The notes beneath the pieces were generated by a model, which was not told the DNA's origin, did not search any database, and saw nothing but the letters and a program-made list of their open reading frames with translations. Shown here in pieces: positions 1 through 8,023 of a DNA stretch of 21,105 nt (its first letter is position 1; each line of letters begins with the position of its first letter). Origin of the DNA: Cochliopodium minus (taxonomy: Eukaryota; Discosea; Himatismenida; Cochliopodiidae). Made by a program: the position numbers and the translations under genes. The stretch is taken from NCBI GenBank assembly GCA_024220525.1, contig JAMYWO010000001.1, forward strand, positions 569,086 through 590,190, read 5' to 3'.

Positions 1-769
1 ATTCTTGTTTGAAATATATGTTAAAATTTTCTAAATTCCCTTCTTGACAAGCACAATGGCTAGAGAAATAATGAAATGAAATAAAATTTTATCAATTCAT
101 CTTTTATTTTATTTTATTTAATTGGCAAATGAAAAATCAAGAAATTTTAAGAGTCAAATACAAAAAATGACTGAAGGTTTGACTATTCTATTTTTTAATG
201 AAAGATTCTCCTATTTTATCTCACTCTTTATAAGTTTCTTTAAATCTTGTTTCAATCTTTCTCTTTAATACTTTTCTTGTTTTTAAGGTTAAAAAAATTT
301 GCATTGTTCCTCAATTGAATCTATTTAAAAATAAATTTTTTGGTTTTATGAAATTTCTCAACATCAAATTTTCGAAATCTGTTTATATCTCATCATTTCA
401 AGTATTATGGATTTATAATAATGATGATCACAATGCATATCTCCATATCTTTATAATGCATACAAATGATTTATTTAAAAAAAATTTTGGGGGATGTTTA
501 TTGTGACCCAGAATAACATATCTTTATCAGAAAGAGTAAATATTTTATTTTATTCGATAAAGTGTAAAAAAAAATTTCATATAATGCTCAATATGTTCTC
601 CAAATTCCTCTATAAAGTATGAAATTCCTCATTAGATTTATGCATCAAGAAATAGGTCTTACAATTGATAGATATCTTTCCAGAACTTTTCCTCTTCTAC
701 TTTCGTTGTTGCTATTTTTTGTGGTTTGAAATTAGAATTCATTGGAGGCGGTGGAGGTGGCAATTCCAT
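1..769 (-). CDS. Partial minus-strand gene, possibly ankyrin-repeat type (5' end in window)
   Basis: A first exon is proposed at 769-663. It starts MELPPPPPPMN, continues with a lysine/glutamate-rich stretch ending FWKDIYQ, and stops at a good donor (GTAAG). Its two leftover bases match the phase of an acceptor (CTCTAG) before position 59. From there an open frame runs off the window edge and reads HCACQEGNLENFNIYFKQE, which resembles the first helices of an ankyrin repeat (Ax.eGnle). The implied intron is about 600 nt, long for this genome. A competing splice to position 609 gives a 42-residue peptide ending at 588. The 188 bp between this start and the next gene would be a shared divergent promoter. 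The proline run is seen; the ankyrin call is inference from one partial repeat. Confidence 0.3.
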
Positions 770-957
770 TTATATTGAAAGAATTTAAATGAATGGTTGT
801 GTAACAAACTTTAATTTTTCAATTTTTTTTTATTTGATCAAGTGTTTAAATGATGTTTAGAGATTGAGTAGATTGATCACATTCACGGTATCTTACAGCA
901 TTAAATTTGTGCAATATTTTTATTTTTTACATCACTATTAAATTATATAAAAAAAAA

Positions 958-3900
958 ATGGAAGATGAAAGAGGGAAATTAATGAAAGGTAATTCAAAAT
1001 TATAAACAAACAAGGATACATGTTATATTCTTTGATATATTTATTTTTGGAGAATAAAATAATATTATGAAAATTATTATCAATTTCTCATAATATACTC
1101 ACTCATATTGATTTTCATCCAATCTATTCAATAAAAATTATCAACAAATCAAAATTAAAAAGAATTTCAATTTATAAATTAATAATAATTAATAATTAAA
1201 TAAATTTTGATTCATTAAAATTCCCATTTTATTTTTAAATTTTTTAAAAGAATATGAAACAAAACTAAGAGTGGAATTGGACAACACTCAAGCATACTTG
1301 GTGAGATTGGACGGACACAAGTTTTCCACATTCACCAAAAACTGGAAGAAACCATACGACATGAGAAGTAAAAAAAAAAAATTGAAAAATTAAATAATAT
1401 TTGAATAAATAAATTTTAGTTTACGATGCAATGCACAAAACCACCGCTGATTTGGTGGAAAAATTTAATGCATCTTTTGGTTATACCCAATCAGATGAGA
1501 TAACGTAAAATTTAAATTTAAATTAAATTTATTTAAGTTTTTATTTTATTTTGTTTTTATTTGGTTTTTATTTTATTTTATTTTGTTTTGTTTTACAAAA
1601 ACTTTTTATTTTTATTTTTATTTTATTTTTTATTTTATTTTATTTTATTTATTTAAACATTTATTATTTTTCTTAAAGATTGTACTTCCCTGAGAGACCC
1701 AAGAAAGGAGTAACCCAAGAAGAGCTCGAAAACAAAAAGAATACTGAAGAATACAAGAAATTATTTGATCCCATCATGTTCCACGTAAAAAAAATAAAAA
1801 TATTTGAAATAAATAATTAAAAATTTGTTGAGGTTGAGTTAATAAAATGAATATAAATCAATAAAATTTAAATATTAAAATATTAAAATCTTTAAAATCT
1901 TATTTCATTTATCTCTCTGTTTTGGAAATAATTTATTTTTATTTTTCAAATCACCTAAAATAATTCCAAAGAATTTAGAGTAAAAATTTTTTCATAAAAA
2001 AATCAACAGTTTAACATTTTTTTTAAATTTAATCATAAAATAAAAAATAAAAAAAAAAATTAATACTAAATTTTAAAAAATAAATAATTAAAATTGAAAT
2101 TGAAAAAATAGGGAAGAACAGAGAAGATTAGTTCTTTGATGAGCAGCTACTGTTCGGTCAGGTTTGCTTATCATTTGAGTCAGATGACCTACTCGGAGAA
2201 CGAAGAGAACATCAAGAGCTTGATTTTTGATGTACATTTTGACGCCAGAGCTATCAACATACCCAATATTGAAGTATTAGTGGAAAACATCTTGTAAAAA
2301 AAAAATAAATAATCATTTTTTTTCTTAATATTATTTTTTATTTTTTAATTTAATTTTTTTTTTTCCTAAAATTTTTTTTTTTTTTATTTTTTAAAGATGG
2401 AGAATGGACGATTGTGAAGTAAAAAAAAAAATTGATAAAAGTTGATAATTAAAAAAATTATTTCAAAATTTCAGAGAAACAGCAAAAATAACCTAGGTAT
2501 AAAAAAAAAAACACATTTTTATTTATCATTTTTTTTATTTTTAATTTTATTTATATTTTACTTTTTTTAAAAAAATTTTTAGGAAGACAGTTTTTATCTC
2601 AAAAGGAAATGAACAATATGAGCGCAAATAAAGTTTCCAAATTAATTTTTGAGAAATTCGAAGAGAAATGGATGGATAGGTAAAATTTTTTATTTTTTAT
2701 TTTATTTTATATTTTTTATTTTTTATTTTTCATTTTTTTATTTTTTTATTTTTTTATTTTTGTTTATTTTTTTTTAAAAAAAGACATCCTTATTTCAAGT
2801 TTGGATGCTTCGTTAAAAAAGAACAAGTTCAAAAAGAAGGAACCAATGCCAAAACAGAAACTACTGTTCTAGTCAACCGTTCTGTCATTGTAAAATAAAA
2901 TAATAAAAAATCAAAAATAAAAATAATAATAAAATAATAAAATAATAAAATAATAAAATAATAAAATAATAAAATAATAAAATAATAATAAAATAATAAA
3001 ATTATAATAAAATTATAATAAAATAAAAAATAAAATAATTGTTAAATAATAGAAAAATTTGATGAAAAGAAAAAATAAAAAAATTTATTTAAAATTAGTC
3101 TTCTTCTTCCTTTAATCTTTCTACATTTGAAAAACAAGACATAATTGGATTTTTGAGGTCAAAATATGTCAATGAAAATCCTTCTTTCTACCCGCTCTTC
3201 AGATCTCTCCACACTGTCCCTCTTTTCGCTCAAAAGTTCCAGCAGAGTAAAAAAAAAAAATGAATGAAAAAAATAATCAAATAAATAATCAAATAAATCT
3301 TCAAATAAAAAAATAAAATAAAAAATTTATTTAGTTTTATTTACAAAAATAAATAAAAATAAAAATAAAATTGAGAAAAATAAAAAATAGAATAAAGTAA
3401 AAAAAAATTAAATTTAATAATTTATAAGTAAAAAATTTATTAAAAATAATAATTAATATTCAATAAAATTTTTAAATAAAATTTTTTAATAATTTAATAC
3501 AAAAAATATTTAAAATAAAAATTCTAATTTTTTAAAAAAAGATAAAAACAAAATTGAGGCGGTCATTTTTGATTTGGATGGAATCATTCTGGACACAGAG
3601 CCTCTTTACTATAAGGTGAACGACGTTTTGCTTAACAATTATGGCCACAAATACACCAATGAACTTCAACTCAAAATTCTTGGAAAAGTAATAAAACAAA
3701 TAATCCAAATCATCCAAATAATAAAAAATAAATTAATAAATTAGTAACTAATAATAAAAAAAAATCATAAAAAATAATAAAAAAATCAAAAAAAATAATA
3801 AAAAATCATAAAAAATTAAAATTAAAAACTAATAAAAAAACTAATAAAAAATAATAAAAAATAAAATACAATAATAAGAATTAAAATAAAAACAAAAATA

Positions 3901-5167
3901 AAAACTAATAAAAATTAATGAATATAAAAAATTGGAAAAACAAAAAAATGAAAAAAAATAAAAAAAAAAAAATCAATTAACAAACAAAACAAATAAAATA
4001 ATAAAAATAAAACAAAAAAAACAAAAAAACTCAGTTAAAATTAGATTAATAAAAAATAAAAAATAAAAAAACTAAAACAAAACAAATAAATTCGAAAATA
4101 AATAAAATAAAATAAAAAATAAAAACAAAAAACAAACAAAATATCGAAAATAAATAAAATAAAATAAAAAATTGTTTAGCCAGAGAAAGTAGGGTTGGAA
4201 ATATTGATTAAAGAGTTCGACCTCCCTTGCACAGTAGAAGAGTTAGAGAAACAGCACATGAACAAGCTTAATGAGCTCTTTCCTTCTGCACTCGCTTTGC
4301 CTGGTGCCTTCAGACTCATCAAACATTTGAAAGACAAAAACATCAAAATTGCCATTGCAACTTCTTCCAGTAATATTATTATTCCTTAAATTTATTGTTT
4401 ATAAAAATTTCTTTTCTTTTTAAAATTATTTAGTTTTAATTTTTATTAATTTGTTTATTTTTATTAAATTATTTAAAATATTTTTAACTAAAATTTTTTA
4501 AAATAAATCATATTTAATTTTTTTTTTAATTTTTTATATCTTTTTGTTCTTAGATTTTTTTTTAATTTCATAAAAATAATTAAATCAATATTTTTAATTT
4601 TTTATTTATTAATTTAATATTTATTATTTTTAAAAAGTTTTTTATTTTTAAAATTCACATATCAATTTATCTTTTGACAGAAATAGAATCATTTGAACTA
4701 AAATCAAAGAACCACGAAAGAATGTTTTCTTTTTTTAACAAAAATGTGATTTGTGGAGACAACCCATCCATCAAACAAGGCAAACCTTTTCCTGATATCT
4801 ACTTGGCCTCTGCCAAAAATTTGGGAGTTGATCCTAAACACTGTTTGGTCTTTGAAGACTCTCCTGCAGGTGTTCAAGCAGGTAATTTAATTAATTAATT
4901 TTTTTAAAATTTATCTTTTAATAATTTTTTTATCTTTTAATAATTTTTTTTCAATTTTTTTTTCTTTTTTTTAATTCTTTTTTTTAATATTTTTCTTTTC
5001 CTATAGGAAAGTCTGCTGGTATGTTCGTCGTAGGAATTCCTTACCCTCATGTTTATGACTCTCAAAGGGAGCATTATGACAAGAACACTGATCTTATATT
5101 GAACTCAATGTCAGAGTTTCTCCCTGAAACTTTTGGATTACCTTCTTATCTAAACACCAAAAATTAA
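958..5167 (+). CDS. Thg1-like 3'-5' polymerase fused to a HAD phosphatase (537 aa, 14 exons)
   Basis: Exons: 958-988, 1251-1367, 1420-1504, 1679-1784, 2112-2293, 2397-2418, 2475-2496, 2583-2679, 2784-2889, 3099-3246, 3542-3687, 4180-4369, 4681-4881, 5007-5167. All phases agree and the total is 1614 nt. Residues 1-305 are a tRNA-His guanylyltransferase-like (Thg1/TLP) enzyme, a family that adds nucleotides to tRNA 5' ends. The metal-binding motif RLDGHKFSTF has D31, KKPYD has K44, GYTQSDE has D75/E76, and WRMDDCERNS ends at residues 182-184. Residues 306-537 are a HAD phosphatase. No ATG is available to start the HAD part separately: the only ATGs upstream (3260, 3264) reach stops without a donor. 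Retaining the intron at 2890 would stop Thg1 after 258 residues; retaining the one at 3247 adds SKKKK then a stop. Both domains are certain; the fusion rests on phase and the missing start. Confidence 0.65.
2926..3025. repeat. Tandem AAAATAAT-type low-complexity repeat
   Basis: About a dozen near-perfect copies of an 8-nt A/T unit, becoming imperfect toward the right end. It lies wholly inside the proposed intron 2890-3098 of the Thg1-HAD gene. It contains no coding signal on either strand. It probably varies in length between strains, like other microsatellites. Confidence 0.85.
3542..5167 (+). CDS. HAD phosphatase half of the fusion, pseudouridine-5'-phosphatase (HDHD1/PUDP) type
   Basis: These four exons encode a complete HAD domain. 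Motif I is IFDLDGIILDTE (nucleophile D316 and D318 of the fusion). A cap region follows, with PEKVGLEI and LPGAFRLIKHL. Motif II is ATSS (414-417). The motif III lysine is in QGKPFPD (K452), and motif IV is FEDSPAG (E476, D477). Order, spacing and the four-helix cap inserted after motif I match the HDHD1/GPP-like subfamily, known for dephosphorylating pseudouridine 5'-phosphate or sugar phosphates. The exact substrate cannot be read from sequence. The first exon starts in phase 2, so it needs an upstream exon; the only fitting one ends at 3246 in the Thg1 frame. If it is a separate gene, its first exon is missing from the window. Confidence 0.85.
3688..4179 (+). other. Long A-rich intron of the Thg1-HAD gene
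   Basis: This 492-nt intron is almost purely A and T, with a marked excess of A on the coding strand and degenerate AATAAA/AAATAA repeats. It ends TTGTTTAG and has only a very short pyrimidine tract. Most other introns here are T-rich near the acceptor, so this one and its neighbour (3247-3541) stand out. I see no gene inside it. Confidence 0.7.
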
Positions 5168-5694
5168 AAATCCAAAATTTAAATTTAAAAAAAATTTTTT
5201 TAATGAAATCTAACATATCAGTTAAGAACAAAATTATTCTTTTATATTTTCCTTTGTGGAAAAGATTCTCAGTTTCTCAAATCTGGTTTTTCTTTTTTTT
5301 TTTCAAATTTCTTATATTTAATCACCCTCTTTGAATCTTTAATCTTTTTTGTTTAATGATCCTTCAAAGAAAATCACAAACATTATCTTGAAAAATGATT
5401 TTATTTTGAAGAAGTGAAATTAACAGAATAGATAGAGAACAAAGTTTTATTTACAAAAGTAATCTTTTATTTATTTAATTTTATATATTTATAAATGTTC
5501 AGAAAGTTTTAATTTCAAAAAGAAAGAAATTCAAGGCAAAAGGAAGAAGAAAGAATGAAGAAGAAAAATGGAAAAAATGGAAAATTTTTGAAAAATTTTT
5601 TTTCTAAGCTTCATTATATTCCCCTCTCTTTTATAATGCACCGTGAATGATTATAATTTTGATTTTAAAAGATTCAAGAACAGGCTTTTATAAT
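5168..5694. other. Convergent intergenic region, no gene seen
   Basis: It lies between the stop of the Thg1-HAD gene (plus) and the stop of the SAM gene (minus), so it holds two 3' untranslated regions. It is A/T-rich with T runs near 5280-5310 and an A/G-rich stretch near 5515-5580. Short AATAAA-like strings are too common here to be informative. No ORF or RNA gene is recognisable. Confidence 0.6.
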
Positions 5695-5940
5695 TTAGAA
5701 TTGTTCAACAGGTGAGGATCTATTTTCTAATTCTTGTTTGATCAATTTAAAGACATTTAATCTGTGTCCAACAACAATGATGCCCAAATCTTTGAGATTC
5801 TTCAATCCAAGCTCCAAGAATGATTTTCCATTCACATGATTTCCTCTAAATGAATCAATTACTTGATCAGCAAATGAGAGTTGATTGTTCAAGAAAGAGC
5901 AGAGTTCTTCAGTGGTAAAGTTTTCGTTATATTTGTTCAT
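5695..5940 (-). CDS. Small stand-alone SAM-domain protein (81 aa)
   Basis: One uninterrupted exon starts at the ATG at 5940-5938 and ends in TAA. Residues 9-71 read as a single sterile alpha motif: an N-terminal helix (TEELCSFLNNQLSFADQVI), the linker with NGKSFLELG, then LKDLGIIVVGHRLNVFKLI, which is the diagnostic LGI...GHR helix of SAM domains. SAM domains mediate homo- or hetero-oligomerisation and sometimes RNA or lipid binding. Nothing else is encoded, so the protein is probably an adaptor or a regulator of SAM polymers. No acceptor lies close upstream of the ATG, which supports it as the true start. The sequence upstream holds a long T-rich tract. The domain call is firm; the role is open. 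Confidence 0.8.
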   Translation of the reverse strand: MNKYNENFTTEELCSFLNNQLSFADQVIDSFRGNHVNGKSFLELGLKNLKDLGIIVVGHRLNVFKLIKQELENRSSPVEQF

Positions 5941-6264
5941 TTTTGAAAAATTGATTTGTGGAAAAAAGTTTTTTGATTTTTTGGAAAAAAAAGAGAAGAA
6001 AAGACTCTGAATATTTCTTTTTGAGTTTTTTTTTATTAATTTTTTTTTTTTATTTTTTATTTTTTATTTTTTTTCGTTGGGTGTGAAACAAAATATTTCA
6101 AATATTTTTTTATCATCTTTTTACATTCTCAGAATATGCATCCGTATACTTACGCAAAAAATAAAAAATAAAAAAAAAAATTCTAATTTTACTAAAACAA
6201 GAAGGAAATTTCATTAAACAAAATGTTTGACAAATAAAAAAGAAAACGAAACCAATCTTTTATT
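5941..6264. other. Intergenic region upstream of the SAM gene, no gene seen
   Basis: A/T-rich sequence with T and A runs at 6015-6080 and 6160-6180. One stretch near 6125-6150 is less biased and contains GTAAG-like and TAAG strings on the minus strand, but no convincing exon follows. It probably includes the promoter and 5' leader of the SAM gene. Confidence 0.5.
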
Positions 6265-6323
6265 TTAAATGGATATTGAATTAAGGTGGACCAAAAAGAC
6301 TTTAAAAAAAAATTTTTAATTAC

Positions 6324-6402
6324 CCTTTACATATTCACATATTGCATTCATTTCAAGGATTTTTATTTCCTCTAACATCAAATGAGTCGATATTTCTATT
6401 TT
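6324..6402 (-). CDS. Possible coding exon, minus strand, unidentified
   Basis: After an acceptor (ATAGAG) an open frame of 26 codons runs to a donor (GGTAATT). It contains MLEEIKILEMN and ICEYVK and looks helical. It can be joined in phase to the exon upstream (6644-) through a GTGTTT donor inside that exon, and then to 6299-6265, ending FLVHLNSISI and a TAA. That would replace the simpler ending at 6550. Both models are possible. The evidence is only the open frame and matching phases in very AT-rich DNA. Confidence 0.2.
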
Positions 6403-6549
6403 CTCTATAAAATTAATATTAAATAATAAAATCCCTATTTATTTCAGATAAATAGTTCCAAAAATGTAAAAAAAAATAAAAATTAAAGAAATTTAAGAAT
6501 CAATCTTCCTCTAAAAAGTAATTCTTCCACGCTACAGATTAATTAAATT

Positions 6550-6644
6550 TCAAAAGGTATTCATTGCAAACACTATGAATTCGTAATCATCAAGGAATGT
6601 TGCTTGCTTCTTCTTGTTTTTGTATTTCTCAATCTTTTTTTCCT
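6550..6644 (-). CDS. 3'-terminal exon of an unidentified minus-strand gene, 5' part missing
   Basis: After an acceptor (ATGCAG) the frame reads EEKKIEKYKNKKK, then QATFLDDYEFIVFAMNTF and a TGA. The codon choice and lack of stops look like real coding sequence: a lysine-rich helix followed by a hydrophobic tail. I do not recognise the family. No ATG is in frame, and the intron would start directly at the N at 6651, beyond which lie only low-complexity DNA and the oppositely oriented RCC1 gene. The rest of this gene is therefore probably lost in an assembly gap, or else sits within or beyond the RCC1 gene. An alternative 3' structure uses exons at 6402-6324 and 6299-6265. Confidence 0.4.
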
Positions 6645-6650
6645 CTGCAT

Positions 6651-6651
6651 N
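6651..6651. other. Ambiguous base (N), probable assembly junction
   Basis: This is the only non-ACGT base in the window. It lies between a 3' exon on the minus strand and a tandem A/T repeat. The two flanking genes both point away from it and both lack 5' ends, so more than one base may be missing here. Confidence 0.6.
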
Positions 6652-6707
6652 AAATTTTTTATTTCAAATTTTTTATTTCAAATTTTTTATTTCAAATTTT
6701 TTATTTC
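6652..6707. repeat. Tandem 14-nt repeat, four perfect copies
   Basis: The unit AAATTTTTTATTTC repeats four times without mismatch, followed by a degenerate copy and more T-rich DNA to about 6820. The reverse complement of the same unit occurs near 8265-8295, so the RCC1 gene sits between inverted copies. It lies directly against the N. Confidence 0.85.
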
Positions 6708-6753
6708 AAATTTTTATTTTTTTTATTAATATTTTGATTTTTGATTTTTTATT

Positions 6754-6790
<37 letters not shown>

Positions 6791-6825
6791 TATCAATATT
6801 TTGATTTCTTAATATTTGAAATAAG

Positions 6826-7973
6826 GGGTTGGAGAAAACAAAAATACGAGAGAAAGTCATCAATTGGTAATGAACGATTTAAACATAGAAGATTTCATGT
6901 GTGGTGGCTCTCATACTGTCATCCTCAAAAGAAATGGAGATGTATATGCTTTTGGGTTTGAAAAAAAAAATATCACCAAAAATATTAAAAAATAAAAAAA
7001 TTTTTAGTTTAAACGAAGCCGGACAAATGGGTATTTAATTTTCATTTATATTTTATTTTTATTTATTTCATTTTTTTTATTTTTCATTATTTATTTTTTT
7101 TATAACATTTTATTTTTTATTTTTAATTTTATTTAGGTATTGGAAATTTCCAACATCAATATTTTCCTATTTTAATAATGAAGGAACAAAAAATCAAACA
7201 AATTTTTTGCGGAGGAGGGCACACTATTATCTACGTAATTCATAAAAATAATTTTTATTAGAAAGATTACTTTGAAAAAAAAAAAATTAGAAATATTCTG
7301 GTGACGTTCTTGTATTTGGGTAATTTTTTTTTTAATAAAAATGAAATAAATTAATTTATAAAATTTTTTAGATGGAATATTTTTGGGCAATTAGGTCACA
7401 TTTTTTCTTTTCTATTTTAGTTTTATTTTTTTTATTTTTTTTCTCAAAAAAAAAAAGGTGTTGGAAATTTTGAGAACCAACCTAACCCTGTTCTTTTGAT
7501 GAATGACAAAAATATAAAACATATTTCTGGTGGAAGGAGGCACACCTTGATACTCAAACAGAATGGAGAGCTTTACGTTTCTGGTAAAAAAAAAAAAAGA
7601 AAAAAAAATGATATAAAATAAAATAAATTTTTTTGAATAGGATACAATGAAAATGGACAATTAGGTTTTTTTATTTTTTTGATTTTTATTTTTTTGGTTT
7701 TTATTTTAAATTTTTTATTTTTGAAAAATAGGACTGGGAAACACCGAAAACCAAAACAAATTTCAACTTTTAATGACAGACAAAGAAATATCTATTCTTG
7801 GTGGAGGAAAAAGGATGAAAGTAGAGTGGTCTCCGAACAATCATCTCCACCAAGAAGTTGCCCAACAAAAAGACGTTTTTCATCTCTTGCTTTATTTAAA
7901 AAGAAATCAAAACGAAATTAAGATCAAAATACCCAAATTTGTTATTTACGAAATAATTAAAAAATTTTTTTAA
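6826..7973 (+). CDS. RCC1-repeat protein, 5' end missing (C-terminal 230 aa)
   Basis: Exons: 6826-6955, 7008-7030, 7137-7234, 7291-7319, 7372-7394, 7458-7583, 7641-7664, 7732-7973, all in phase. Successive RCC1/ATS1 repeats read CGGSHTVIL...GDVYAFG-LNEAGQMGIGN, CGGGHTIIY...GDVLVFG-WNIFGQLGVGN and SGGRRHTLIL...GELYVSG-YNENGQLGLGN. RCC1 repeats fold into a seven-bladed propeller used as a Ran exchange factor, a ubiquitin-ligase accessory or a general scaffold. The first exon starts in phase 1 after an implied ...GQLG, so earlier repeats and the start are missing, probably at the N at 6651. The last repeat ends GGGKRM and passes into a tail beginning WSPNNHLHQEV and ending IPKFVIYEIIKKFF. This tail resembles a helical appendage rather than a blade. 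The stop lies only 50 bp from that of the convergent F-box gene. Confidence 0.8.
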
Positions 7974-8023
7974 ATTTTTGTGAATAATTCTTTTTTTATT
8001 TATCGTTTATTCAAATGTTTTTT

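Noticed and set aside
315-506. 63-codon open frame on the plus strand
   Set aside because: It opens with TTG rather than ATG, has no family resemblance and has the low-complexity composition of non-coding DNA here.
6614-6961. 115-codon plus-strand frame through the N
   Set aside because: Its first two thirds are low-complexity repeat, and its coding-like end is out of frame with the RCC1 repeats that continue downstream.
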